NCBI RefSeq assembly: GCF_000379765.1
Contig: NZ_KB903432.1
Location: forward strand, 186,427-250,426
Source: Flexithrix dorotheae DSM 6795
Lineage (GTDB): Bacteria > Bacteroidota > Bacteroidia > Cytophagales > Flammeovirgaceae
Reading direction: 5' to 3'
DNA: 64,000 bases
Positions 11,123-20,063 of this stretch are shown in pieces (position 1 is the stretch's first letter; each line of letters opens with the position of its first letter). Below the pieces are notes generated by a model, which was not told the origin of the DNA, ran no database searches, and saw only the letters and a list, made by a program, of their open reading frames with translations. A program made the translations under genes and the position numbers.

Positions 11123-11211
11123 TTATAAAAAGTTGAAATGCCTTTGCTATCCTGGTTTTTAGCCGGAAAATAGTTTTGGCAAATTAAAATAAGGTTAAAC
11201 AGACCAGATCG

Positions 11212-11412
11212 TCAACCGCCCTGAGTGGCAGTAATGACTAGCAACTGGTCGTTTTCATGAAGCTGCTGAGTGTTCCAGTTATTTTTGGGAATCACTTCAT
11301 TGTTGATGGCAATGGCGGTTCCTTTTAAGGGTAAATCCAATTGTTTAATCAGATTTTCCAAAATCGGATGTCCATCAAGGTTAACAGATTCATTGTTTAC
11401 AAAAACTTTCAT
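11212..11412 (-). CDS. thiS: Sulfur carrier protein ThiS
   Basis: 66 residues from the ATG at 11412 (MKVFVNNESVNL); a TTG-initiated longer form is not conserved. The beta-grasp fold ends with the required Gly-Gly (ITATQGG), whose C-terminus is adenylated and converted to a thiocarboxylate that donates sulfur to ThiG. It is the first gene after the TPP riboswitch. The adenylating enzyme ThiF is not encoded in the window, so activation must be done by a ThiF or MoeB-type protein coded elsewhere. Confidence 0.93.
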   Translation of the reverse strand: MKVFVNNESVNLDGHPILENLIKQLDLPLKGTAIAINNEVIPKNNWNTQQLHENDQLLVITATQGG

Positions 11413-11524
11413 ATTTAATTCATAAAAGATGCATTCCTCAAAATCCAAATAAAATTAGATTTGAAAAAAAATTAAATGAATAAAAACTTTAGGAGAGCGA
11501 GCAAACGAATTGTATTTCATATTA

Positions 11525-11608
11525 CTTTTCCCTACGGTAGTGCTAACTACATCAGGTTCAAAGGGTAAGCTCTCAGTTTCGCCCAAATTAGGTGAAACAC
11601 CCCCAAAG
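11525..11608 (-). ncRNA. TPP riboswitch (THI element)
   Basis: Read on the minus strand the leader carries the conserved CTGAGA, a CCTTTGAACCTGAT block, and a CCGTAGGGAA block, the three hallmarks of the thiamine pyrophosphate aptamer. The GGGGGTGTTTCACC/GGGCGAAA side forms the outer helix and pyrimidine-sensing arm. It lies about 110 bases upstream of thiS and so should switch the whole thiS-to-thiH unit off when TPP is abundant. Whether it acts on transcription or translation is not clear; the long space to thiS leaves room for an expression platform. Confidence 0.95.
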
Positions 11609-11617
11609 CATTCGATA

Positions 11618-11625
11618 CAAATATA
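11618..11625 (-). promoter_or_regulatory. -7 box of the thiamine operon promoter
   Basis: On the minus strand this reads TATATTTG, an exact match to the Bacteroidota consensus TAnnTTTG. It is about ten bases upstream of the riboswitch, the expected place for transcription to begin. A matching -33 TTG is not obvious. Confidence 0.6.
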
Positions 11626-11741
11626 GTGTTAATATTGGTAAATCACAGGATTGGAGGAAGTAAAAGTGATACTGCCTGGATTGTATCTTTTCTACTTTAG
11701 CCAATTATACAAAAAGAGGCTATAGTAATTTAAAAAGTTAA

Positions 11742-12389
11742 ATGAGGAAAAAAAAAAGACAAAAAGGTACACAATCCAAAAGAAAAAAATACCACGTTTT
11801 ATTTAACCAACTTTCAATTTTCTCCACCTTTATATTGGTGATTTTGTGCTGGATTTTTAATTCTATTAATACCATTAATTCATCTTGGTTTTTACCTAAA
11901 GAAGGGTTTAGAACGGAAGTTTGGGATACCTTAAGAGTGATGAAATACTATGATGGAATTACTTGTAGTGGGGTTGGGGATGGAGCTGAACAACCGTCTC
12001 AATGGGATAGGTATTTATGGTTAAACGATTATGCTGAAGAGGATGAGTTGTTAAAAATGATGGATTTAGAAGATGGAAATTTAAACGGATTCGCTTTTAA
12101 AATATTGATGAATCGAAATTTTGAAGGTATCACACAATTATTAAAAGATCTCCCTCAATATGAAGGGAAAATGGTTTATGAAGAATGTGGCTGTTCGGGA
12201 GAAAGTTATAGACTTACTGATTATATGATAGGGAAATTGCTATGGATTAGAATTTATGATGAAAACAAAAAACTTATTCAACCTAATTCAGAACAAATTG
12301 AAATAATCAGCGAATTTTGGGGTAAAGCTAGGGTTGAGGAGGCACTAAACTCTCCAATGGTTTTAAGAGTAGGTAATTATTACCATTAG
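11742..12389 (+). CDS. Hypothetical single-pass membrane protein
   Basis: 215 residues. The N-terminus is strongly basic (MRKKKRQKGTQSKRKKYH) and is followed by one hydrophobic helix at about residues 22-42 (LSIFSTFILVILCWIF), giving an N-in anchor with an extracytoplasmic domain. That domain has four cysteines, including a CGC triplet near residue 148, which suggests a disulfide or metal site. I do not recognise the family. It is a lone gene, convergent with the phosphatase gene at 12411, with a visibly A+T-rich sequence. Confidence 0.7.
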   Translation: MRKKKRQKGTQSKRKKYHVLFNQLSIFSTFILVILCWIFNSINTINSSWFLPKEGFRTEVWDTLRVMKYYDGITCSGVGDGAEQPSQWDRYLWLNDYAEEDELLKMMDLEDGNLNGFAFKILMNRNFEGITQLLKDLPQYEGKMVYEECGCSGESYRLTDYMIGKLLWIRIYDENKKLIQPNSEQIEIISEFWGKARVEEALNSPMVLRVGNYYH

Positions 12390-12410
12390 CCAAAAAATAG
12401 GAAAAATGAT

Positions 12411-12983
12411 TTAAATTTCAGATCGCCAAAACCTTTTTTCAATATTCCGAACATTACTCACAGCCTTAAACTTCAATAAATATTTTTGAAGTAATAATAA
12501 TTCTTTATCATTCTTATATCCTTCAAACGGAATTGGATAAATGGCATTTCCATAGTTTTGAATACATTTATGTGGAGAGTCATCAATAATCAAAATTGTT
12601 TCAAGAGGAATTTTGAATTGTTTTTTGACTTTGGAGAGTTGTTTTACATAGTTGTAATGCTCATAGTAATCCAGATAGCCTGAATCATCCACTTTTGAGT
12701 AATCAAGTTTGAAAGTGCATTTTTCTCTTCCCCAAATAAACTCCAAAGGATAATCTGATGGAAAGATAATTTTAGAAATTGCTTCTACATAATCATCCGA
12801 AGCGGATGACCAAACAGCAACTTTAAAATGATCTTTTAAAAAAAACAGAAAATCACTTAAAAATGGTCTTTTATAAACTTTAAAGTCAAATAATTCAAAA
12901 TCCCAGTTCTCATGAGGAGGATTTCTTGTTGAATGAACCAATGTCTCGTCAATATCTAATATCACTAATTTTAGATTATTCAA
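12411..12983 (-). CDS. NIF/FCP1-type HAD phosphatase
   Basis: 190 residues from a TTG start; an upstream in-frame stop leaves no ATG option. The catalytic DxDxT motif is DIDETLVHS at about residues 9-17, followed by the NLI-interacting-factor pattern VYKRPFLSDFLFFL and VAVWSSASDDYVEAI, then the acidic motif ILIIDDSPHK. Family members remove phosphate from phosphoserine or small phosphorylated substrates with a phospho-aspartate intermediate. The substrate here is unknown. It is convergent with the preceding gene and not part of an obvious operon. Confidence 0.88.
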   Translation of the reverse strand: MNNLKLVILDIDETLVHSTRNPPHENWDFELFDFKVYKRPFLSDFLFFLKDHFKVAVWSSASDDYVEAISKIIFPSDYPLEFIWGREKCTFKLDYSKVDDSGYLDYYEHYNYVKQLSKVKKQFKIPLETILIIDDSPHKCIQNYGNAIYPIPFEGYKNDKELLLLQKYLLKFKAVSNVRNIEKRFWRSEI

Positions 12984-13080
12984 TTTTGATTTAGTTAAAA
13001 TTTTGAATAATTATCCTGAAAATTAATTATTATCGAACTTAACAACTAAGTTTCAATTTCTGTCCTCTAATCTAAAACTA

Positions 13081-13902
13081 ATGAAACAACTTATATTTTT
13101 TAGTCTGTTATTCCTTTCCTATTCGAACCTCCTAGCGCAGGAAGCTGAATATGCAACCAAAACCAATATTCCTTATTACACTTCAGATGAAGTTGCTGGC
13201 GATGCTTATAAAAAAGAAAGATGTGTACTTGACCTTTATTACCCTACCAATAAATCAGATTTTGCCACAATTGTCTGGTTTCATGGAGGGGGAATTACAG
13301 CTGGAGAAAAAGAACTGCCAGATGCACTGAAGGAAAAAGGAATCGCTATTATTGGGGTGAACTATCGCTTAAATCCAAAAGTAAAATCTCCAGCTTATAT
13401 AGAAGATGCAGCTGCTGCGATTGCCTGGGCTTTTAAAAAAATAAAGGAATACGGAGGAAGTTCGGAATTGATATTTGTTTCAGGACATTCTGCAGGAGGC
13501 TATCTGGCTAGCATGGTAGGTATGGATAAAAAATATTTGGAAAAGCATGGAATTGATGCCAATGATATCGCGGGTTTAATTCCTTTCAGCGGACATACCA
13601 TCACCCATTTTACCATTCGTAAGGAAAGAGGAATTCCCGGAACTCAGCCCATAATTGACGAATTTGCACCACTTTACCATGTAAAAAAGGATGCTCCACC
13701 TATTGTATTAATTACAGGGGATCGGGAATTGGAATTACTCGGAAGGTATGAAGAAAATGCGTATTTCTACCGAATGATGAAAGTTGCCGGCCATGAGGAC
13801 ATCAAAATCTATGAAATGGATGGATATGGACATGGAATGACTTACCCAGCATTTCCAATCCTGATTAGGGAAGTTGAAAACATTGCAAAGAATAAAGATT
13901 AG
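13081..13902 (+). CDS. Secreted alpha/beta hydrolase (carboxylesterase-like)
   Basis: 273 residues with a Sec signal peptide ending near residue 20 (SNLLAQ). An HGGG oxyanion motif (VWFHGGGITAGEK), the nucleophile elbow GHSAGG, an acidic residue in TGDREL and the C-terminal GYGHGM supply a complete hormone-sensitive-lipase-type triad. Such enzymes remove acyl or acetyl groups from small esters or polysaccharides in the periplasm. With the sulfatase and glycosidases nearby a role as carbohydrate esterase is possible, but this is inference. Single-gene unit. Confidence 0.9.
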   Translation: MKQLIFFSLLFLSYSNLLAQEAEYATKTNIPYYTSDEVAGDAYKKERCVLDLYYPTNKSDFATIVWFHGGGITAGEKELPDALKEKGIAIIGVNYRLNPKVKSPAYIEDAAAAIAWAFKKIKEYGGSSELIFVSGHSAGGYLASMVGMDKKYLEKHGIDANDIAGLIPFSGHTITHFTIRKERGIPGTQPIIDEFAPLYHVKKDAPPIVLITGDRELELLGRYEENAYFYRMMKVAGHEDIKIYEMDGYGHGMTYPAFPILIREVENIAKNKD

Positions 13903-14135
13903 TTTAAGGAATATTGTAGAATTCAATTCTCATTTATGAGGCTGATGTTCTACATCATTAATCCACTTTTTCCTTTTGAACACCAATATTCACCTGAGAT
14001 AGGGAGATATAATGTCTTTTTAGATTTTACGGTTTAATGAAATGGGTATGGTAAGGTTTTTTCGGCTTTTGGAAGTATAAACTACAGACAAAATCAAAAT
14101 AAACCAATTTTTTTAATTTAAATCATACATTAACC

Positions 14136-14783
14136 ATGCAAACTACAGAATTATCCAATAAACTGTTTGAACTTCCGGAACTTCAATATACCACGAATAG
14201 TCTGGAACCTTTCATTAACCAGGATACCATGGACGTACACTATGGAAAACACCACAGAGGTTATGTTGAAAAATTTAACAATGCCTTAGCAGGGAAAACC
14301 ATTGAGGTCAGTCCATTTGTAGATATTCTGAGTAATGTTTCCAAATATGGAGATGCGGTGAGAAACAATGGGGGAGGCCATTATAACCACTCCCTATTTT
14401 GGAGTATCATGTCGCCTGATGGTGGAGGAAAACCAAGAGGAAACTTTGCTAATTTGATTAATGATACCTTTGGTTCTTTTGAAAACTTCAAAAATGAATT
14501 TAAGGAAGAGGCCATGAGTAGATTTGGATCAGGTTGGGTTTGGCTGGTCGTAAATGATGACCAGCTTAAAATTGGGTCAACTCCCAATCAGGATAATCCG
14601 GTGATGGATGTTGCTGAATTCAGAGGTGTACCTATTTTAGGTCTTGACCTTTGGGAACATGCCTACTATTTAAAATATCAGAATAAGAGGGGAGATTATG
14701 TGGATGCCTTTTGGGATGTGGTAAACTGGCCGGAAGTAGAAAGAAGATATGAGGCTGCAATCACAGAACAGGTGATGATCTAA
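14136..14783 (+). CDS. Fe/Mn superoxide dismutase
   Basis: 215 residues without a signal peptide, so cytoplasmic. Metal ligands of the family are present: His in VHYGKHHRGYV, His in GGHYNHSLFW, and Asp and His in LDLWEHAYYLKYQNKRGDY. The enzyme converts superoxide to oxygen and hydrogen peroxide. GGGKPRGNF and FGSGWVWLV are typical of the Mn/cambialistic group, but the metal cannot be fixed from these motifs alone, so I give no sodA or sodB name. It is monocistronic, with a terminator about 110 bases after the stop. Confidence 0.96.
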   Translation: MQTTELSNKLFELPELQYTTNSLEPFINQDTMDVHYGKHHRGYVEKFNNALAGKTIEVSPFVDILSNVSKYGDAVRNNGGGHYNHSLFWSIMSPDGGGKPRGNFANLINDTFGSFENFKNEFKEEAMSRFGSGWVWLVVNDDQLKIGSTPNQDNPVMDVAEFRGVPILGLDLWEHAYYLKYQNKRGDYVDAFWDVVNWPEVERRYEAAITEQVMI

Positions 14784-15128
14784 TATTGAAGTTTTAAAGA
14801 TTTACTGTTTGGGAAAAACTAATTTTAACACACTATAATGATTAGTGCTGAATCCCATTAGTTTAAAGAAAAACTAAATCTGATGAACATAGGAGTCTGT
14901 CATGAAAAGTGACAGGCTTTTTTTGTGCTTTCCCTCCTGAATAATTAACCAAGGCAAATTAATAGGGTTAAAAATTCCCTATTCTGACATTCCTGTATAA
15001 TTTTAAGCAGATAATAATTTTGTGATTTGTGCTGGTATCTTTTTAAGAATTATTTTGCTCTTAATCAATGAATTACAGCAAGTGTTCTTAAAATAAAATT
15101 GTTAACAATTTAAAAAAACCTCTCTAAA
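14784..15128. other. Intergenic region between superoxide dismutase and sulfatase
   Basis: About 345 bases holding the sod terminator at 14894-14924 and the upstream region of the sulfatase. A TAATTTTG at 15015-15022 matches the Bacteroidota -7 box on the plus strand but lacks a clear -33 element. No gene is seen. Confidence 0.5.
14894..14924 (+). terminator. Intrinsic terminator after superoxide dismutase
   Basis: AGTCTGTCA and TGACAGGCT pair over nine bases with one G-U, with a seven-base loop, followed by a run of seven T. Confidence 0.85.
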
Positions 15129-16646
15129 ATGATGAAAATGAAAATGCTGCCTTTCCTTCTTTTATTTTTTACATTATTCTCCTGTAAAGATGAAAAAGAA
15201 ACTACTCAACAAAATACTCCAAAACCAAATATTATATTTATCCTGGCTGATGATTTGGGTTACGGAGATGTGAGTGCCCTAAACAAAGATTCCAAAATTC
15301 CTACACCCAATATGGATCAGTTAGCCAATGAGGGAATGGTGTTTACGGATGCCCATTCCAACTCTTCAGTTTGTACGCCAACCAGATATGGCGTTTTAAC
15401 GGGAGAATATGCCTGGAGAAGCCGGATAAAACAAGGTGTGCTATTAGGATATAGTCCTTCTTTGATCGAGGAAGATCAGGAAACGATTGCCAAATATTTA
15501 AAAAAATCGGGGTATAAAACCGCTTGTATTGGGAAATGGCATTTGGGAATTGACTGGAAACTTAAAAATGGAAATTATCACGAAGGGAAAAAGGGGGAAT
15601 TATTTACCAGGCAGCTGGTTGCTTTTAAGGATGCGGATGCCATCGCTTTTTCCGAAGAAGCCAAAGGAGGGCCTAAGAGAGCCGGTTTTGATTATTCCTA
15701 CATTTTGCCAGCCTCGCTGGATTTCCAGCCCTATTGTTATCTGGAAAATAACGTAACTGTGGAAGCTCCCACAGACAGTACTGCAGGCAATGACATGGAT
15801 ACCGGATATACCGGAGCTTTCTGGAGACCAGGGAGAAAAGCTCCTTCTTTCGAGTTCGATCAGGTATTACCCACATTTACTCAAAAGGCAGTGGATTTTA
15901 TAGACGAAAACAAAAAAGGGGAAAACCCATTCTTTTTATACTTACCCTTAAATGCTCCACATACACCCTGGGTACCCACCGAATCTTTTAATGGAAAATC
16001 TCAGGCTGGTCAATATGGTGATTTTGTAAATATGGTAGATGATGTGGTGGGCCAGATATTGGCGAAAGTAAAAGAAGCTGGTTTAGAAGAAAATACCATG
16101 ATCGTATTTACCAGTGATAACGGAGCTTATTGGAAACCTGAATTTATTGAAGAATTTGATCACCGGTCCAATTATAATTTCAGAGGAATGAAAGCAGATA
16201 TTTATGATGGTGGACATCATATTCCTTTTATGGTGAAATATCCTGGAAAAGTAAAGGCTGGAAGCAAAAGTGCCCAGACAATATGTCTTACTGACTTTTT
16301 TGCCACTTGTCAGGATTTGTTAAATAATACAAATTCCCGTCCAAGAGATAGTTTTAGTCTTTGGCCAATACTGAATGGAAAATCAACCAGTATAGACCGG
16401 GCACCAGTGGTACACCATTCGGGAGGTGGAAAATTTGCCATTCGTGATGGAGTTTGGAAAATGATAGAAGGCATGGGTTCAGGTGGATTTACTGAGCCGG
16501 TTTTTCCCCCATATAATCCGGATGATCCCAAAGGACAATTGTACAATTTGCAGGAAGATATTGCAGAAACCAATAACCTTTATAATGACCACCCGGAAAT
16601 AGTTTCAGACCTGGAATCAAAACTAAATCAACTAAAAACACAATAA
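15129..16646 (+). CDS. Sulfatase lipoprotein (family S1)
   Basis: 505 residues with a lipoprotein signal (lipobox TLFSC, Cys about residue 19). The metal-binding opening PNIIFILADDLGYGDV and the formylglycine site CTPTR (Cys about residue 82, in SVCTPTRYG) mark a type I sulfatase that needs FGE/anSME maturation of the cysteine. IGKWHLG, FTSDNG and a C-terminal LYNLQEDIAETNNL are the usual arylsulfatase-A-like blocks. It probably removes sulfate esters from a polysaccharide at the outer membrane or periplasm. It precedes two GH-A enzymes, and no maturase is in the window. Confidence 0.94.
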   Translation: MMKMKMLPFLLLFFTLFSCKDEKETTQQNTPKPNIIFILADDLGYGDVSALNKDSKIPTPNMDQLANEGMVFTDAHSNSSVCTPTRYGVLTGEYAWRSRIKQGVLLGYSPSLIEEDQETIAKYLKKSGYKTACIGKWHLGIDWKLKNGNYHEGKKGELFTRQLVAFKDADAIAFSEEAKGGPKRAGFDYSYILPASLDFQPYCYLENNVTVEAPTDSTAGNDMDTGYTGAFWRPGRKAPSFEFDQVLPTFTQKAVDFIDENKKGENPFFLYLPLNAPHTPWVPTESFNGKSQAGQYGDFVNMVDDVVGQILAKVKEAGLEENTMIVFTSDNGAYWKPEFIEEFDHRSNYNFRGMKADIYDGGHHIPFMVKYPGKVKAGSKSAQTICLTDFFATCQDLLNNTNSRPRDSFSLWPILNGKSTSIDRAPVVHHSGGGKFAIRDGVWKMIEGMGSGGFTEPVFPPYNPDDPKGQLYNLQEDIAETNNLYNDHPEIVSDLESKLNQLKTQ

Positions 16647-16817
16647 ATTCCCCAAATTTCAAAATTCCTTAATCTCAGAATAAAATACCGGAATAGTAAT
16701 TGATTAGTTTGAATAACATTAATTAGCTATTATAGTTATCTTTAATAAATATGGCTATAGTAGTTATATTTTTTGAAACACAGCAAAAATAAACACAGGC
16801 ACACTAATTATTATATT

Positions 16818-17228
16818 ATGAAATTCAGAGACCTAATGGAACTGGAAAGTTTGGATTTGGATGAGATTAATGAGGAAAAACAAGAAAGTAGGGTAATTCC
16901 CACAAACACAAATCTGACAAGGTTAGCGAATCAATTACTTGAAGAAGTTGGAACTTTCGTGCAAAAAGAGGAAGAAATGGGGGAAGCGGAATACGCACTA
17001 AAGCGTTTGCATGGCATATTCCAAAAGCATAGAATTCAGGTAAATTCACTTGTTACTTATACTGAGCTTACTAAAGTGGGTGCGTTTCAACCTGAGGTTG
17101 AATCAGAAGATTCCACCGCTTTAATCTCAGAAAACATCAAAGAAATCATTGAAAACCATATTTCCTTCTGGGATGAAGATGCTTTATTGGTTTTGAGGGA
17201 AACGCTGATGTATTTCGAATCGCTATAA
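16818..17228 (+). CDS. Hypothetical small acidic protein
   Basis: 136 residues from the ATG at 16818 (MKFRDLMELESL); a TTG frame upstream would add an unconserved basic tail. It is soluble and helical, with charged residues throughout and no cysteine or obvious motif. Heptad-like stretches near residues 35-75 suggest a helical bundle. A pair of near-identical 14-base direct repeats lies 50-90 bases upstream and a strong terminator follows, so it is a monocistronic unit. Function unknown. Confidence 0.65.
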   Translation: MKFRDLMELESLDLDEINEEKQESRVIPTNTNLTRLANQLLEEVGTFVQKEEEMGEAEYALKRLHGIFQKHRIQVNSLVTYTELTKVGAFQPEVESEDSTALISENIKEIIENHISFWDEDALLVLRETLMYFESL

Positions 17229-17258
17229 TTTTAGGTAAGAAAAAAGCTAAAGATAAAG

Positions 17259-17289
17259 GGGTTAGGTTTGTGCCTAACCCTATTTTTTT
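17259..17289 (+). terminator. Intrinsic terminator after the small acidic protein
   Basis: GGGTTAGG (17259-17266) and CCTAACCC (17273-17280) pair perfectly around a six-base loop, followed by a T-tract that overlaps the stop codon of the convergent glycosidase gene. Confidence 0.85.
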
Positions 17290-18731
17290 ATTCTTAAGGC
17301 AATTGCCCCTTCATACTCCGGACTTTTTAGCCTCACTACTTTTCCTCTACTTTCAAGAACTTCATTTTTTATGATTACGCCTGAGGTTACATTTACCCAG
17401 TCTGTGGAATATTTTCCCTTGGGTAACTCCAGTTGAAGTTCACATGAATTCCCCAATTCCAGATAAATTGCATATTGTTTTCCCGGTTCCGACAGAGTTT
17501 TAGCAATGACACCCGGAGCAAACTTAATAGTAGTATGATCAGGTTTTAATCTAATAAATTCAAAACTGCCTATAAAATCTTTAAGCACTTTAAGCTCTTT
17601 CCGCAGATTTTTGCTTCCCCCTCCCGGGGCTTCATTTACCATGGAACCATCTTCCTTTCCCGCAAAAAAAGAATAATCCAGATTATTAAAAATACCTCCG
17701 CCTGACATGATAAAATTCCAGGCTTGTTTTCTATAAACATCATCTTCCGAACCAGAAAAGCCTGATTCATCATAACTCAACACTTTGTTGTATCCATAAT
17801 TCCAATTTACTGCATCAGGCCAGGCATAGTGAAAATTTATTATGGAAATATTGGGCTCAACTTCTTTTAGAGGATATTTAAAATTACAGAAATTTTGAGC
17901 GATAATGTGCTTTTTAGGTAAGGTGGATTCGGTTTCTTTTACTACAGCAGCAATGTTTTTTTGCCATTCCAAAGATGCTTCAGAGGCTAAATCTACCCGT
18001 CTTTTCCAGTCCTGGTCGGATTTTTTATCAAATGGATTGATATAATAACCAGTCGCTTTTTGATCGGACCAGGGTTCGTTTTGAATTTCAAAGAAAATAT
18101 TATCAAATTCATTTACTTCCTTTACAATTTTACTCACCATTTTCTGCTGATAATCAGCTTTTTTCCCATTATCAGGCGTATGCACAGTTTTATAATCTTT
18201 GTGGTTAATTCCATTCACATTATTTTCCGGATGAAGGGGAGAAATTTCCCAACCTGATTCCCGATAAATTGAACTAAAAAAAGTGATTTCAACAATCACA
18301 TTATTGGCTTCAGCAGTTTTAAGAAAATCTTTTAGCCGGTTGAAATACTGCTCATCCCATTGGTCCAAATCAAATTTATTCCCACCATTGGCATAGCCCG
18401 GAGTTCCACTTCTTTTCCATGGGGTAATGACCCTGTTTGGTTTTGGGGCGAGGGTATTGTTTTTAATATTAAAAGCACCGGGTTCTTCCACATATACTCC
18501 GGTAAAAATTCGGGTATAGTTCATGCCTTCATCTCCCAAGGTTTTAAGGTAAGTTTCATAATCGAAATCCAGATTAAGCACAGCTCCGTAATGTTCGGCT
18601 GAGGTAATTAAAATTACCGGTTGATTCTTGTAATTCAGATAGTGCGGATTTTCAGGATTTAATTCCACAGTTTGAGCGGTAATTTGAAATGAAGCAAAAA
18701 TGAAAAAGAGAAAAAAGGTAAATAATCTCAT
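17280..18731 (-). CDS. Secreted clan GH-A glycoside hydrolase
   Basis: 483 residues with a Sec signal ending ITAQ at about residue 20. It has a TIM-barrel layout: N-terminal strand region, acid/base glutamate in FFEIQNEPW (E219) and a second catalytic candidate in LSYDESGFSG (E322), the two-glutamate plan of clan GH-A retaining enzymes. A C-terminal beta domain from about residue 395 follows. It resembles cellulase-like (GH5-type) proteins without a family I can name. It is divergent from the GH26 gene, sharing a 250-base control region, which suggests a common substrate. Confidence 0.82.
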   Translation of the reverse strand: MRLFTFFLFFIFASFQITAQTVELNPENPHYLNYKNQPVILITSAEHYGAVLNLDFDYETYLKTLGDEGMNYTRIFTGVYVEEPGAFNIKNNTLAPKPNRVITPWKRSGTPGYANGGNKFDLDQWDEQYFNRLKDFLKTAEANNVIVEITFFSSIYRESGWEISPLHPENNVNGINHKDYKTVHTPDNGKKADYQQKMVSKIVKEVNEFDNIFFEIQNEPWSDQKATGYYINPFDKKSDQDWKRRVDLASEASLEWQKNIAAVVKETESTLPKKHIIAQNFCNFKYPLKEVEPNISIINFHYAWPDAVNWNYGYNKVLSYDESGFSGSEDDVYRKQAWNFIMSGGGIFNNLDYSFFAGKEDGSMVNEAPGGGSKNLRKELKVLKDFIGSFEFIRLKPDHTTIKFAPGVIAKTLSEPGKQYAIYLELGNSCELQLELPKGKYSTDWVNVTSGVIIKNEVLESRGKVVRLKSPEYEGAIALRIKK

Positions 18732-18983
18732 GCTGAATAATAATTATTTTTAAGGGAATTAATGAAATTTTATGAGATGGTATCTTATTGATTTTTAGAA
18801 AAATAAAGATTTAAACCAGGTTAATAATGTTTGGGGAAGTTAAATAAATATTTTAGTTTTTTTTATTCCTTTAAAGAATTTTATGAGGGTTTTGGACTAC
18901 CTGGTTGTCTCTTTTAAAGTATGATCCATAATAGGATAGTTTAATTTTTACGGTGCAACATTCCAATCATCTTATTTTAGAAA

Positions 18984-20033
18984 ATGAAAATTTTCCCCAA
19001 ACATTTCTTCATTGTTTTTATTTTGCTTGTGGTAATTTCATGTGCGAAGGAAAAACCTGCAGCTACAACCCATGCAAATGAACCAGTGAACCCCAATCTT
19101 TCGGAAGAGGCCAGATCGGTATTGTCTTTTTTATATCAGATAAAGGGTGAAAAGATACTTACAGGCCAGCACAATTATGGTCACGAGCTGTTACGATCGA
19201 CTGATTCTGTAAAATATTTTACGGGAAAATTGCCGGCAGTTTGGGGTTCAGATTTATTAGGTTATGATTTTGGAAGTAAGAATGTAAGGCAAGACGTAGT
19301 TGAGGAGGCTATTAGGCAACACCAAAAAGGAAGTATAATTACCTTGATGTACCATCAGGTAAAGCCCTTTGATCATGATTCACTGGGTTTTCAGAAAAGT
19401 GTGAAAGGGAGGGTGACAGATGATGAATGGAAGCAAATTGTTACTCCGGGAACTGAATATTACCAAATGTGGGAACAAAAAGTAGATAGTATTGCAGGTT
19501 ATCTCAAGCAGTTAAAAGATGCCAAAGTACCTGTTTTGTGGAGACCCTACCACGAAATGAATGGAATTTGGTTTTGGTATGGCAATCGTCCTGGAGAGGA
19601 GGGATATCAAAAACTTTGGAAAATGATGTATGACCGATACGTGCATCATCATCAGTTAAATAACCTGATTTGGGTTTGGAATCCAAACGCGCCACGGGAT
19701 TTGGAAAATGATGAAGCTTATGCTTATGCAGATTTTTTCCCTGGTCTTGACTATGTAGATATTCTGGCAGCGGATATTTATCATAATGATTACCGCCAAT
19801 CCCACCATGATGAACTGGTTGAACTTGGGGAAGGTAAATTAATTGCAATTGGGGAATGTGGAAAATTACCCACCGCTGAAATTTTGGAAAAACAACCTGA
19901 ATGGGTCTGGTTTATGGACTGGGCCAGATACATCTGGACAGCAAATGATCCGGATTCTGTTAAATTGCTTTACGACAATCCAAGGTGTATGAGTTTTGAA
20001 GAATTGAAAACCCATTATCCCAAAGCAGAGTAA
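18984..20033 (+). CDS. GH26 beta-mannanase-like lipoprotein
   Basis: 349 residues with a lipoprotein signal (VVISC, Cys about residue 20). The GH26 acid/base motif WRPYHEMNGIWFWYG gives E191, and the nucleophile lies in AIGECGKLP (E291), about 100 residues apart as expected. GQHNYGHE and VWGSDLLGYDFG are further family blocks. GH26 enzymes cut beta-1,4-mannans, and some act on beta-1,3 links or release mannobiose. As a surface or periplasmic lipoprotein it probably works on oligosaccharides. The next gene, an L,D-transpeptidase, begins 31 bases later. Confidence 0.92.
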   Translation: MKIFPKHFFIVFILLVVISCAKEKPAATTHANEPVNPNLSEEARSVLSFLYQIKGEKILTGQHNYGHELLRSTDSVKYFTGKLPAVWGSDLLGYDFGSKNVRQDVVEEAIRQHQKGSIITLMYHQVKPFDHDSLGFQKSVKGRVTDDEWKQIVTPGTEYYQMWEQKVDSIAGYLKQLKDAKVPVLWRPYHEMNGIWFWYGNRPGEEGYQKLWKMMYDRYVHHHQLNNLIWVWNPNAPRDLENDEAYAYADFFPGLDYVDILAADIYHNDYRQSHHDELVELGEGKLIAIGECGKLPTAEILEKQPEWVWFMDWARYIWTANDPDSVKLLYDNPRCMSFEELKTHYPKAE

Positions 20034-20063
20034 AACGGAAATAAATTAACCTTGATCGATATC

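Noticed and set aside
11525-11608. Alternative reading as a Bacteroidota leader peptide or other regulatory RNA
   Set aside because: CTGAGA and CCTGAT/CCGTAGGG blocks and the location before thiS fit the TPP aptamer uniquely.
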